From assembly GCF_000200595.1 (NCBI RefSeq), contig NC_014810.2:372001-436000 (forward strand): a DNA stretch of 64,000 nt. The letters are read 5' to 3'. Position numbers and translations under genes: made by a program. Numbering within the stretch: the first letter of the stretch is position 1; each line of letters opens with the position of its first letter. Source of the DNA: Helicobacter felis ATCC 49179. Lineage in GTDB: Bacteria > Campylobacterota > Campylobacteria > Campylobacterales > Helicobacteraceae. The notes below the pieces were generated by a model. That model searched no databases, had not been told where the DNA came from, and saw only the letters and a list, made by a program, of their open reading frames with translations. Of this stretch, positions 1-8,640 are shown in pieces.

Positions 1-1230
1 AAGTTTGGTGGGGAGTTTCACAGGATGGGTGTTTCCACTATGGATACTCTCTAACTCCCGCCCATCTTGGAGCAGGATTTTATACAAACAAAGATAATAT
101 TTGCCCTCAAAAGTGTAAATTTTTCCAATTTCATTAAGCATGGGGGTTAAGTCTGCCTTGTAAGGCAAAACAATTTCATAATCCACATGGGGTTTTGTGG
201 TGAATTTGCATAAAAAATATTCTCCACTATCTAGCACCTCACCATTGACTTGAAAATCTCCCTCGCTAATTGCACTTTTAAAGTTCTGTGTGTCTAATCT
301 CTGGTGGGGGCGTTGGATGAGATACCCCTGTGTAAACCCACGGTTTTTAAGTGTGGCTAGCTCGGCTTGGTAGAGGGCGGGACGGTGTTGGTTATTGTAA
401 TAGTCTTCTATGGCGGTGCGGTAGGTTTTGGTGGTGATGGCAGCATAATAGCTAGATTTCGTGCGGCCCTCAATCTTGAGCGCGCTGATGGCCTTGCTAT
501 CTAAGATTGCGCCAATATGGCTAGCCAAATTTAAATCTTTAGCATTGAGAATATGCGTGCCTATACCCTCCTCTTCCTCTAGGCGCATCATCACCCCCGT
601 ATCCGGGTTTTTAATATAATATTCGTAATCAAAGCGGCAATCATTGGCGCAACTTCCCCGATTGGGCACGCGCCCGTGTTGCAGGGCTGAGATCAGGCAA
701 CGTCCTGAAAAGGCAAAACACATACTTCCATGCACAAAGATCTCTAGCTCTAAATCCGGCAATGCCTTTTTGATCTCTACCACATCGTTTAAGCTCATTT
801 CTCTAGCCACCACGATGCGCTTGACTCCCATTTCATAAAAGGCGCGTGCGTCTAAGACATTCATCACATTGGCTTGAGTAGAAAGATGGATAGGAATATG
901 GGGGGTGAGTTTTTGGGCAAGTTTGAGCACACCGATCGTAGCGACAATGAGCGCATCGACCTTGCAATCGGCAAGCTTGTACAAATGCTCTTCTAAGAGC
1001 TTGATTTGGGAATTAAAAGGGAAAGCGTTTAGCGTGGCGTAAAATTTCTTGCCCCGTGCATGGGTGAGGGCTACCCCTTCTTTAAAACTCTCTAAATCAA
1101 AGTTTTTAGAAGCGCGGTTACGCAGAGAAAACTGCCCTAACCCCCCATAAAGCGCATCTGCACCATAATCTAAGGCGATTTTAAGCTTGCTGAGATTGCC
1201 CGCAGGGGCCAGTAATTCGACTCGACTCAT
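1..1230 (-). CDS. U32 family protein (YegQ/TrhP-like, 'PrtC collagenase' group), partial at window edge
   Basis: The frame is open from the ATG at 1230 to position 1 with no stop, giving 410 codons; only the C-terminal end lies outside the window. The protein begins MSRVELLAPAGNLSKL, the start typical of the U32 family, and near residue 175 carries a cysteine cluster (GSMCFAFSGRC, then RGSCANDCR) that matches the pattern of E. coli YegQ/TrhP. Members of this family are often annotated as collagenases, but YegQ-type proteins act in prephenate-dependent hydroxylation of wobble uridine in tRNA, probably with an iron-sulfur cluster on these cysteines. The gene lies 9 nt downstream of cheZ on the same strand. 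The family is clear; choosing the tRNA-modification role over a protease role is inference from the cysteine motif. Confidence 0.88.
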   Translation of the reverse strand, partial: MSRVELLAPAGNLSKLKIALDYGADALYGGLGQFSLRNRASKNFDLESFKEGVALTHARGKKFYATLNAFPFNSQIKLLEEHLYKLADCKVDALIVATIGVLKLAQKLTPHIPIHLSTQANVMNVLDARAFYEMGVKRIVVAREMSLNDVVEIKKALPDLELEIFVHGSMCFAFSGRCLISALQHGRVPNRGSCANDCRFDYEYYIKNPDTGVMMRLEEEEGIGTHILNAKDLNLASHIGAILDSKAISALKIEGRTKSSYYAAITTKTYRTAIEDYYNNQHRPALYQAELATLKNRGFTQGYLIQRPHQRLDTQNFKSAISEGDFQVNGEVLDSGEYFLCKFTTKPHVDYEIVLPYKADLTPMLNEIGKIYTFEGKYYLCLYKILLQDGRELESIHSGNTHPVKLPTKL

Positions 1231-1239
1231 CCAAAAAGG

Positions 1240-1989
1240 TTATTTTTTTCCAAAAGCAGCGATCAAGGCTTCAATATCACTCTCACTCGCCGCGCTTTCA
1301 TTATCATCTCCAATAATATAAGAAGCCGAGCTAACCCGTTTCGAATCATCGATATTGCCCTCAAAGAGAGAGTTCATATACTGGGTAAGGGCGCGCATGA
1401 CATTGATCACGCGCTCGATTTTTTGGCGGTGAATATCTTGGAATTGCATAATATCCATCGCCTGCATCGCGCTGTCTGAGCACCCTTCCGCTCCCTCTTG
1501 AATGCGATCGATACCCTTTAAAATTTCCCGTGTTTCTTCTAAGGAAGTTTGAAAAGTATTGATGAGCGGAAAAGTTTGAGCTAGAGTTTCAAAGATCTCC
1601 AAATGTTTTTGTAGGGGTGCTTTGATTTTCTTAAGTGTCCTAATGATGTTTTCTGAGCTAACACTAATGTAATCTAGTTGATCAAAAACTTGGGTTGCTT
1701 TGGCTTCAGAATCGCGCGTTACATCATCGAGCTGGTGCACGACTTTATGCTCTTCGGTAGGAGGTGGAGGAGGCCACTCCTCAGAATCCACCTTGCCGTA
1801 TTTCTCGGCCATTTTTTGATCTACCTTGTAATGCTTATAGGCCTCATTCCAATTCTCCTCCTTTTGCTTGTCCTTATTTTTACTCGAGGAAGATGCCCCC
1901 TGTTCTTGATTTTCCATTTCCTTATCCAAGGGTTCCATTCCCTCTAAACCACCCCCATTGATCAAAGCATCCAATTCTTCCTGTGTCAT
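1240..1989 (-). CDS. cheZ: chemotaxis phosphatase CheZ
   Basis: A 249-residue protein of the epsilonproteobacterial CheZ type, which dephosphorylates CheY-P. The catalytic segment near residues 180-190 reads MQFQDIHRQKIERV and fits the CheZ pattern with Asp and, four residues later, the Gln that positions the attacking water. Residues 100-200 are helical, fitting the long four-helix bundle of CheZ, and residues 20-75 are charged and proline-rich. The last residues (ESDIEALIAAFGKK) resemble the C-terminal CheY-binding peptide of CheZ. The first residues (MTQEELDALINGG) resemble the CheY-binding peptide of FliM. The start is preceded by GGAGAG. No flagellar or chemotaxis gene is adjacent. Confidence 0.87.
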   Translation of the reverse strand: MTQEELDALINGGGLEGMEPLDKEMENQEQGASSSSKNKDKQKEENWNEAYKHYKVDQKMAEKYGKVDSEEWPPPPPTEEHKVVHQLDDVTRDSEAKATQVFDQLDYISVSSENIIRTLKKIKAPLQKHLEIFETLAQTFPLINTFQTSLEETREILKGIDRIQEGAEGCSDSAMQAMDIMQFQDIHRQKIERVINVMRALTQYMNSLFEGNIDDSKRVSSASYIIGDDNESAASESDIEALIAAFGKK

Positions 1990-2050
1990 TCACTCTCCTT
2001 AGCACCCCAAATTTGGCCTGGATTATAGCTAAAGACTTTTTGTGTCTAGC

Positions 2051-3142
2051 TTATTGCGCCTTAGAAACCAAAACCGCTTCCATCATCGCATCCAAATCTC
2101 CATCTAAAATGGCCTCTACATTGCTGTAGGCGATTTCGCTACGCGCATCTTTGATTTGCTGATAAGGGGCAAGCACATAACTTCTAATTTGGTGTCCCCA
2201 GCCAATTTCACTTTTTTCCTCTGCGCTGCTCTGTTCTTTTTGTCTGTGTAGCTCTAATTCATAGAGACGGGACTTGAGCATTTTAAGCGCCATCGCCTTA
2301 TTCTTGTGTTGGCTACGATCGTTTTGGCATTGCACCACGATACCAGTCGCTAAATGTGTAATGCGGATAGCAGATTCTGTCTTATTGACATGTTGCCCCC
2401 CCGCTCCACTGGCGCGGTAAGTGTCGATGCGGATGTCTTTATCCTCAATCACAATATCAATATCATCATCCACTTCCGGGCTCACTTGCACACTAGCAAA
2501 GCTGGTATGTCTTTTGCCATTAGCATTAAAAGGCGACATGCGTACGAGGCGGTGCACCCCGTTTTCATTTTTCATGTAGCCATAAACATTAATCCCCCTA
2601 ATGATAAAGGCGACACCCTTGATCCCTGCCTCTTCGCCCTCTTGGTAATCTAATAACTCTACTTTAAAGCCTTTGCGCTCCGCCCAACGCAAATACATTC
2701 TATAAAGCATACTCCCCCAGTCTTGACTCTCAACCCCTCCTACTCCCGGTTGGATACTCACAATCGCATCACGCCCATCATGGGCATTAGCCAACATCAC
2801 CCCCACCTCTAAGCTTTGCACACATGCTTGCAAGTGAGGAGCGTCTTCGAAAAGTTGGGCCAGTGTGGATGGATCATCATTTTGAACCAACTCAAAGAGT
2901 TCACGCGCTTCTACTAAAGTATTTTTAGCATTCTGATACGCGCTTAAAAGCCGTTCTATTTTGACTTTCTCTTGGTTCTTAGAGGCGGCGCGTTCTTTAT
3001 CTTGCCAAAAGAGAGGATCGGATTGTTCACGCTCTAAGGCAGTTAAGGTATCTTGTAAACTCTCCGGTTTGATAATTTGGGCGACATTTTGGCATTTGTT
3101 TTCTAATTCCTTAAGCAGTTCGCTGTACTGATAGGCATCCAT
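2051..3142 (-). CDS. prfB: peptide chain release factor 2 (RF2)
   Basis: A 363-residue class I release factor that reads UGA and UAA and triggers hydrolysis of peptidyl-tRNA. The GGQ motif is present ([16 protein letters not shown]), as is the SPF tripeptide that recognises the stop codon ([15 protein letters not shown]), which identifies RF2 and not RF1. The frame is continuous from ATG to stop with no internal in-frame UGA, so the programmed +1 frameshift known in many prfB genes is absent. tRNA-Arg lies 42 nt upstream on the same strand; cheZ follows after about 60 nt. Confidence 0.96.
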   Translation of the reverse strand: MDAYQYSELLKELENKCQNVAQIIKPESLQDTLTALEREQSDPLFWQDKERAASKNQEKVKIERLLSAYQNAKNTLVEARELFELVQNDDPSTLAQLFEDAPHLQACVQSLEVGVMLANAHDGRDAIVSIQPGVGGVESQDWGSMLYRMYLRWAERKGFKVELLDYQEGEEAGIKGVAFIIRGINVYGYMKNENGVHRLVRMSPFNANGKRHTSFASVQVSPEVDDDIDIVIEDKDIRIDTYRASGAGGQHVNKTESAIRITHLATGIVVQCQNDRSQHKNKAMALKMLKSRLYELELHRQKEQSSAEEKSEIGWGHQIRSYVLAPYQQIKDARSEIAYSNVEAILDGDLDAMMEAVLVSKAQ

Positions 3143-3183
3143 AGTATTCCAAAAAAGGGATTTTTACATCGTATTTAGCAGAA

Positions 3184-3260
3184 TGGTGTGCTCAGAGGGA
3201 TTCAAACCCCCGACCTACAGGACCGCAACCTGTTGCTCTATTCAGCTGAGCTATGAGCAC
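3184..3260 (-). tRNA. tRNA-Arg (anticodon GCG)
   Basis: Read on the minus strand, the 7-bp acceptor GTGCTCA pairs with TGAGCAC, followed by discriminator A and an encoded CCA. The D arm contains AGCTCAGCTGAATAGAGC. The anticodon stem ACAGG/CCTGT encloses the loop TTGCGGT, giving anticodon GCG. This reads CGC and CGU as arginine. Many bacteria use an ACG anticodon deaminated to inosine for this box, so GCG is noteworthy. Confidence 0.95.
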
Positions 3261-3271
3261 CCAAAAAATCT

Positions 3272-3277
3272 ATTATA
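3272..3277 (-). promoter_or_regulatory. -10 element for tRNA-Arg
   Basis: A perfect TATAAT on the minus strand (complement of attata) lies 11 nt upstream of the tRNA 5' end. There is no clear -35 hexamer, which is usual for Helicobacter housekeeping promoters. Confidence 0.6.
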
Positions 3278-3320
3278 GCAGAATTTATTCTGATTTTAGG
3301 TTAAATTTACAAAATTTTGT

Positions 3321-3326
3321 TAAAAT
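3321..3326 (+). promoter_or_regulatory. possible -10 element for rpsU and the fab operon
   Basis: TAAAAT sits in an AT-rich stretch about 33 nt before the rpsU start and would place transcription initiation near 3333. This rests on sequence resemblance only. Confidence 0.3.
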
Positions 3327-3358
3327 TGGCGCATTTGAGTGAGAAAGTAGGTGATAGC

Positions 3359-3571
3359 ATGCCCGGAATCAAGGTCAGAGAGAGTGATAGCTTTGATGAA
3401 GCTTATCGACGCTTTAAAAAACAAACCGACCGTAATTTAGTCGTTACAGAATGCCGCGCGCGGCGTTTTTTTGAATCCAAAACAGAGAAGCGCAAAAAGC
3501 AAAAGATCAACGCTAAGAAAAAGATTCTTAAGCGCCTTTATATGCTGCGTCGCTACGAATCTAAATTGTAG
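3359..3571 (+). CDS. rpsU: 30S ribosomal protein S21
   Basis: A 70-residue basic protein starting [19 protein letters not shown], the conserved S21 N-terminus, with an Arg/Lys-rich second half ([17 protein letters not shown]). S21 is a small-subunit protein that assists translation initiation. An in-frame upstream ATG at 3317 would add 14 residues, but the family length and N-terminus favour the ATG at 3359, which follows GTAGGTGA. It is the first gene of a plus-strand run leading into fatty-acid synthesis genes; fabG starts 9 nt downstream. Confidence 0.95.
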   Translation: MPGIKVRESDSFDEAYRRFKKQTDRNLVVTECRARRFFESKTEKRKKQKINAKKKILKRLYMLRRYESKL

Positions 3572-3580
3572 GGAGGATAG

Positions 3581-4342
3581 ATGGAGTTTAGTGGGCATAA
3601 TGTCTTGGTTACAGGGGCAGGTCGGGGTATCGGGCGTGCCATTGCGCTGTTTTTAGGGAGTTGTCGCAACAAAGAGGATCAACCTCTGAAAGTATGGCTC
3701 AATTATCGAAGCGATCCGGGAGCGGTCGATGGTCTCAAACAAGAGATCGAAGCCTTGGGAGGGCGTGCCGCTTTAGTAAAATTTGATGTTTCTCATGAAG
3801 CAGATTTCGTAGAGGGTTTTAAAACAATTGTGGATGCTGATGGGGGGTTGAGCTACTTAGTCAACAATGCCGGGATCGTATTGGATAAGTTGGCTGTGCG
3901 CATGAAAACTGAGGATTTTATGCATGTGCTCGATGTCAATCTTCGCTCTGTCTTCGTAGGTTGTCGCGAAGCGCTCAAAGTGATGGGCAAACAGAAGTTT
4001 GGAAGTGTTGTCAATCTCTCTTCAGTGATTGCCGAAAGGGGCAATATGGGGCAAACTAATTATGCTGCAAGTAAGGGAGGGGTTATTTCTATGAGCAAAT
4101 CCTTTGCTTACGAAGGAGCTTTGCGCAATATTCGCTTCAACTGCATCACTCCTGGGTTTATTGCAACCGATATGAACGCTGGCCTCAAGGAAGATGTAAA
4201 AGAGGAATATCTTAAAAACATCCCCTTAGGTCGCCTTGGCGAATCAAAAGAAGTTGCTGGAGCGGTGGCCTTTTTGTTGAGTGATTTGGCTAGCTATATC
4301 ACAGGGGAAACACTCAAGGTCAATGGTGGCCTATATATGTAA
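3581..4342 (+). CDS. fabG: 3-oxoacyl-ACP reductase FabG
   Basis: A 253-residue short-chain dehydrogenase that reduces 3-ketoacyl-ACP with NADPH in type II fatty-acid elongation. The Rossmann glycine motif TGAGRGIG lies at residues 11-18, followed by VNNAG, the catalytic serine in NLSSVIAERG and the YAASK active-site Tyr/Lys pair. The C-terminal SYITGETLKVNGG matches the family. AGGGAGG precedes the ATG. It is followed by a very small membrane-peptide gene and then acpP, fabF and accA, so the setting is consistent. Confidence 0.95.
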   Translation: MEFSGHNVLVTGAGRGIGRAIALFLGSCRNKEDQPLKVWLNYRSDPGAVDGLKQEIEALGGRAALVKFDVSHEADFVEGFKTIVDADGGLSYLVNNAGIVLDKLAVRMKTEDFMHVLDVNLRSVFVGCREALKVMGKQKFGSVVNLSSVIAERGNMGQTNYAASKGGVISMSKSFAYEGALRNIRFNCITPGFIATDMNAGLKEDVKEEYLKNIPLGRLGESKEVAGAVAFLLSDLASYITGETLKVNGGLYM

Positions 4343-4357
4343 AGAAAAGGAGAAAAC

Positions 4358-4438
4358 ATGCTTTTTATTATTTTGATCTTATTGATAGTGGTGATTTATT
4401 TCCTCTACCGCATTGTTGATGTTTTGGAACAAAAGTAG
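4358..4438 (+). CDS. 26-residue membrane peptide between fabG and acpP
   Basis: A short frame of 26 codons and a stop, starting at an ATG 7 nt after AAAAGGAG, one of the better ribosome-binding sites in the operon. The product is a single hydrophobic helix (about residues 2-17, LFIILILLIVVIYFLY) followed by a short charged tail (RIVDVLEQK), so it should be an inner-membrane peptide with one transmembrane segment. It lies 15 nt after fabG and 71 nt before acpP. I recall a small hypothetical gene at this position in H. pylori (between HP0559 and HP0561), which supports it being real. Its function is unknown; position alone suggests a link to lipid synthesis at the membrane. Confidence 0.6.
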   Translation: MLFIILILLIVVIYFLYRIVDVLEQK

Positions 4439-4509
4439 CTTTTTAAGCTTAGGATAGCATTTTTAGGTTAGAATTTTGAGAAGAATTGCAGATTTGAGAG
4501 GAGATTTTA

Positions 4510-4764
4510 ATGGCGTTATTTGAGGAAATCCAAGCGGTAATTGTGGAGCAGTTGAATGTGAGCGCGTCTCAGGTAACAGAAGAGGCAGACTTCATTAAGG
4601 ATCTCAATGCCGACTCTTTGGATGTTGTAGAACTTATTATGGCTTTGGAAGAAAAGTTTGGGATTGATATTCCAGATGAGCAGGCCGAGAAAATCAAAAC
4701 TGTTGGGGATGTTGTTAAATTTATTGAGGAAAATAAGCTTATCGGAAAAGACAAGCAGTCCTAA
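4510..4764 (+). CDS. acpP: acyl carrier protein
   Basis: An 84-residue acidic protein that carries fatty-acyl intermediates on 4'-phosphopantetheine. The attachment serine is Ser36 in the DSL motif ([18 protein letters not shown]), and the following helix with [18 protein letters not shown] is typical. GAGGAG lies 6 nt before the ATG. It sits between fabG and fabF, the usual position. It is slightly longer than E. coli ACP (77 residues) because of the C-terminal tail. Confidence 0.97.
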   Translation: MALFEEIQAVIVEQLNVSASQVTEEADFIKDLNADSLDVVELIMALEEKFGIDIPDEQAEKIKTVGDVVKFIEENKLIGKDKQS

Positions 4765-4805
4765 CCACAATTACAAGTTTTTGGTATCATCAAGAGGAGT
4801 TTTTG

Positions 4806-6050
4806 TTGCGTAGAGTTGTGGTAACGGGCATGGGTATGGTGAATGCCTTGGGGTTGAACAGAAGGACGGCTTTTGATGCCATTGTGCGCGGGGATTGTGG
4901 AGTAAAAAAAATTAGTTGCTTTGACACTACCGGTTTTCCCGTACAGATTGCGGCCGAGATTACGAATTTTGATCCAGGTTCCGTGATGAACCTTAAAGAT
5001 GTCAAAAAAGCGGGTCGCTTTATCCAACTAGGTCTTTTGGCTAGCAAAGAGGCAATGCTGGAGAGTCAGATTCTTGTTGATGGCAAGTGTCCGGAGTCTT
5101 TTGCACCTACTATGGGTATTAGTTCTGGATCTGGGATTGGAGGTTTGGGCAATATCGAGGCTAATTCTATTTATTGCTACGATAAAGGCCCTAGAAAGGT
5201 GAATCCTTTTTTTATCACATCTGCCCTTGTCAACATGATTGGAGGCTTTGTATCCATTGAATATGGTATTAAAGGTCCTAATGTTTCCAGTGTAACTGCC
5301 TGCGCAGCAGGCACCCATGCAATTATCGAGGCCTATAAAACCATCCTCTTAGAAGGCGCAGATCGCATGCTTGTCATAGGAGCAGAATCGACAATTTGTC
5401 CTGTGGGTATCGGAGGTTTTGCCTCTATCCGTGCTCTCTCTAACCGTAACGACGAACCTCAAAAGGCTTCTAGGCCTTTTGATAAGGAGAGGAACGGCTT
5501 TGTAATGGGTGAGGGTGCTGGGGCTTTGGTGCTTGAGGAGTATGAGAGTGCTAAACAACGAGGAGCACCCATTATTGCCGAATTAATAGGCTATGGAGAA
5601 AGCGGAGATGCTAGTCATATCACTGCCCCTGCCCCTAATGGTGAGGGAGCTTACAGAGCTATGAGGCGTGCGTTGGAAATGGCTAGTAAGCATGGGGTTG
5701 AAGTAGGCTATATCAATGCACATGGCACAAGCACTGGCTACAATGACCTCTATGAAACCATTGCGCTAAAGAGTGTATTTAATGGCAAAGAGAATGTTCC
5801 ACCCGTGAGTTCCACTAAGGGGCAAACTGGGCATTGCTTGGGTGCTGCTGGAGCGATTGAGGCCGTGATCTCTTTAATGGCACTTCAAGAAGGCGTGTTA
5901 CCTCCAACTATTAACCAAGAAGTTCCCGATCCAGGTTGCGATTTGGACTATATTCCTAATCAAGCAAGGCAGGCCAAACTAAAAGCGGTTATGAGTAACT
6001 CTTTTGGGTTTGGGGGCACTAATGCAGTGGTGATTTTTAAAGCCATTTAG
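4806..6050 (+). CDS. fabF: 3-oxoacyl-ACP synthase II (FabF)
   Basis: A thiolase-fold condensing enzyme of about 414 residues that extends acyl-ACP with malonyl-ACP. The active-site Cys is in SVTACAAGTHA (residue 167 counted from the upstream TTG), and the two catalytic histidines are in NAHGTSTGYND and GQTGHCLGAAG. Two consecutive TTG codons (4803 and 4806) could start translation. GGAG at 4796-4799 is only 3 nt from the first and 6 nt from the second, so 4806 is preferred. The gene lies between acpP and accA. Confidence 0.95.
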   Translation: MRRVVVTGMGMVNALGLNRRTAFDAIVRGDCGVKKISCFDTTGFPVQIAAEITNFDPGSVMNLKDVKKAGRFIQLGLLASKEAMLESQILVDGKCPESFAPTMGISSGSGIGGLGNIEANSIYCYDKGPRKVNPFFITSALVNMIGGFVSIEYGIKGPNVSSVTACAAGTHAIIEAYKTILLEGADRMLVIGAESTICPVGIGGFASIRALSNRNDEPQKASRPFDKERNGFVMGEGAGALVLEEYESAKQRGAPIIAELIGYGESGDASHITAPAPNGEGAYRAMRRALEMASKHGVEVGYINAHGTSTGYNDLYETIALKSVFNGKENVPPVSSTKGQTGHCLGAAGAIEAVISLMALQEGVLPPTINQEVPDPGCDLDYIPNQARQAKLKAVMSNSFGFGGTNAVVIFKAI

Positions 6051-6059
6051 GTTAGGAAA

Positions 6060-6983
6060 GTGGCAGTTTACTTAGATTTTGAGAATCGCATCAAAGGACT
6101 TCAGGACGATATCGAGACGGCCACTATTCGTGGCGATATTGACGCTAAGGATATTTTAGAAAAGCGCTTGGTCAAAGAGATAAAAAGTGTTTATTCTAAC
6201 TTAACAGAGTATCAGCGTCTCCAGCTTGCTCGCCATCCCGATAGGCCTTATGCCATGGATTATATTGAGCTTATTTTACAGGATCGTTACGAGATTTTTG
6301 GAGATCGTCATTTTAGTGATGACAAGGCTATTGTAAGTTTTATAGGCAAAATTGAAGGTGTCCCTGTAGTAGTCATTGCTGAGGAAAAGGGGAGGGGCAC
6401 TAAAAATAAACTGTGGCGCAATTTCGGAATGCCCAATCCTGAAGGTTATCGTAAAGCCTTAAAGAGTGCAAAATTCGCCGAAAAATTCAATTTACCTATT
6501 TTGATGCTGGTAGATACGGCGGGAGCTTATCCTGGTCTTGGTGCAGAAGAAAGAGGACAGAGTGAGGCCATTGCTAAAAATCTGCAAGAATTTGCCACGC
6601 TCAAGGTTCCCACTATTTCTATTATCATTGGCGAGGGAGGAAGTGGCGGGGCTTTAGCCATTGCAGTGGCAGATAAATTAGCAATGATGGAGTATTCTAT
6701 CTTTAGCGTGATCTCTCCAGAAGGGTGTGCAGCAATCTTGTGGAACGATCCAAGCAAGGCAGAGGTGGCTGTGAAAGCCATGAAAATCACACCTACAGAT
6801 CTCAAAAATGCTAAACTGATTGATGATATTATCTTAGAGCCCCAAAAAGGGGCGCATCGCAATAAGTTTGAGGCTAGCTGTGCCATTAAGGATTATTTCC
6901 TCGCCCAGCTTCCTCGTATCCAAGAGAGCGATTTCTTAGCTCTTCGCTATCAAAAACTCATGAATTACGGTGCTTTTGCGTAA
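6060..6983 (+). CDS. accA: acetyl-CoA carboxylase carboxyltransferase subunit alpha
   Basis: A 307-residue protein that, with AccD, transfers carboxyl from biotin to acetyl-CoA to make malonyl-CoA. Diagnostic segments include [18 protein letters not shown], the oxyanion/CoA segments [19 protein letters not shown] and [17 protein letters not shown], and EGCAAILW. The start is GTG with a weak AGGA just upstream. It closes the fatty-acid operon, 9 nt after fabF; flaA follows after 100 nt with its own promoter. Confidence 0.95.
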   Translation: MAVYLDFENRIKGLQDDIETATIRGDIDAKDILEKRLVKEIKSVYSNLTEYQRLQLARHPDRPYAMDYIELILQDRYEIFGDRHFSDDKAIVSFIGKIEGVPVVVIAEEKGRGTKNKLWRNFGMPNPEGYRKALKSAKFAEKFNLPILMLVDTAGAYPGLGAEERGQSEAIAKNLQEFATLKVPTISIIIGEGGSGGALAIAVADKLAMMEYSIFSVISPEGCAAILWNDPSKAEVAVKAMKITPTDLKNAKLIDDIILEPQKGAHRNKFEASCAIKDYFLAQLPRIQESDFLALRYQKLMNYGAFA

Positions 6984-7010
6984 TTCACGGCGTAGCTTTT
7001 ATAGTTTACT

Positions 7011-7036
7011 TAATAAAACAAAGATTTTGACGATAT
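7011..7036 (+). promoter_or_regulatory. sigma-28 (FliA)-type promoter of flaA
   Basis: TAAT at 7011-7014 and CGATAT at 7031-7036 are separated by 16 nt, resembling the FliA promoter of H. pylori flaA. The -10-like element lies about 50 nt before the flaA start. The position directly upstream of a class 3 flagellar gene supports the call. Confidence 0.65.
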
Positions 7037-7085
7037 AGAAACACCAAAGCAAGGATGCTTTAGGTTAATTTAACAAGGAGTTATT

Positions 7086-8627
7086 ATGGCATTTCAGGTT
7101 AATACCAATATCAATGCGTTGAACGCTCACGCAATGGGTTTGGTTACACAGCGCGAGTTAAAAGAATCGCTTGAGCGCTTAAGTTCTGGTTTGCGCATCA
7201 ACAAGGCGGCTGATGACGCTTCAGGCATGACCATTGCAGATTCTTTGCGTTCACAAGCTAAGAGCTTGGGGCAGGCAATCGCCAATACTAACGATGGCAT
7301 GGGAATCATCCAAATCGCAGATAAAGCGATGGATGAGCAGATCAAAATTCTCGATACCATTAAGGTAAAAGCAACTCAAGCAGCTCAGGATGGTCAGAAT
7401 ACCCAATCACGCAAGGCTCTACAGGCGGATATTGTGCGCTTAATTCAGAGCTTAGACAATATCGGTAATACCACCTCTTATAATGGACAGACTTTGCTCT
7501 CTGGTGCTTTTTCTAATAAAGAGTTTCAGGTGGGTGCTTATTCCAACGAAACGATCAAGGCGAGTATTGGATCGGCTACCTCCGATAAAATTGGGCAGGT
7601 CAAAATCACTACCGGCAAAAATATCACTGCTTCTGGTGAGGTGGCTTTGACTTTCAAGCAGGTTGATGGGGTGCACGATGTTTCTTTGGAAAGTGTGAAG
7701 ATTTCTACAAGTGCAGGCACTGGGCTAGGTGTTTTGGCGGAAGTTATTAATAAGAACTCTAACGCCACAGGGGTACGCGCAACTGCTAATGTCATCACGA
7801 CCTCTGATAGCGCTATCAAATCGGGGAGTTTGAGTAGCCTAACCGTGAATGGGATTGAAATTGGAAATATCCTTGGCATCAAGAAAAACGATAGCGATGG
7901 GCGCTTGGTTGCTGCTTTGAACGCCGTAACGGCCCAAACAGGGGTAGAGGCTTATACAGACTCTGTAGGTCGCTTGAATTTGCGCAGTATCGATGGACGC
8001 GGGATCAATATTAAAGCTAACTCAACTAATGTCGATGGGCAGGCTTCTGCATTAACTACCCTCAATGGTGGACAGGACATCACTCGAGGTTCTACAAACT
8101 TTGGTCGCCTCTCCTTAGTGCGTCAAGACGCTAGGGATATTTTGGTAGTTTCTGGGGCCAATGTAAGCGCATCTGCTGGATATGCTGCTATTGGTTTTGC
8201 CAAAGGCACAACAGCAAACACCACCGTGAATCTCAGAGATGTTTTGGGAGAGTTTAATCAGGCGGTGCGTTCAGCTTCTGGGGCCAACTATAATAAAACT
8301 TTGGCCTCTGAAAATCTTACTTTGGGTTCAGGCGTAACTACTTTGCGTGGAGCAATGGTGGTTATGGATATTGCCGAATCTGCACAAAAAATGCTTGATA
8401 AAGTGCGCTCCGACTTGGGTTCTGTGCAAAACCAAATGGTGAGCACTGTGAATAACATCACAATCACTCAGGTAAATGTGAAGGCAGCCGAGTCGCAAAT
8501 TAGGGATGTGGATTTTGCTCAAGAGAGTGCTAACTTTAGTAAAAACAACATTTTGGCACAATCTGGTAGCTATGCGATGAGTCAAGCTAATACCGTGCAA
8601 CAAAACATCCTCCGCCTCTTAACTTAG
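7086..8627 (+). CDS. flaA: flagellin A
   Basis: A 513-residue major flagellin, exported by the flagellar type III apparatus and polymerised into the filament. The conserved N-terminal D0/D1 region ([15 protein letters not shown], then [20 protein letters not shown]) and C-terminal region ([15 protein letters not shown]) are intact; the variable central part spans about residues 180-400. N- and C-termini, length and central motifs match Helicobacter FlaA and not FlaB. Epsilonproteobacterial flagellins lack the usual TLR5-recognition residues, but I did not score this residue by residue. AAGGAG lies 7 nt before the ATG. The gene is monocistronic, facing hemW. Confidence 0.95.
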   Translation: MAFQVNTNINALNAHAMGLVTQRELKESLERLSSGLRINKAADDASGMTIADSLRSQAKSLGQAIANTNDGMGIIQIADKAMDEQIKILDTIKVKATQAAQDGQNTQSRKALQADIVRLIQSLDNIGNTTSYNGQTLLSGAFSNKEFQVGAYSNETIKASIGSATSDKIGQVKITTGKNITASGEVALTFKQVDGVHDVSLESVKISTSAGTGLGVLAEVINKNSNATGVRATANVITTSDSAIKSGSLSSLTVNGIEIGNILGIKKNDSDGRLVAALNAVTAQTGVEAYTDSVGRLNLRSIDGRGINIKANSTNVDGQASALTTLNGGQDITRGSTNFGRLSLVRQDARDILVVSGANVSASAGYAAIGFAKGTTANTTVNLRDVLGEFNQAVRSASGANYNKTLASENLTLGSGVTTLRGAMVVMDIAESAQKMLDKVRSDLGSVQNQMVSTVNNITITQVNVKAAESQIRDVDFAQESANFSKNNILAQSGSYAMSQANTVQQNILRLLT

Positions 8628-8640
8628 GTTTGCAGTTCTT

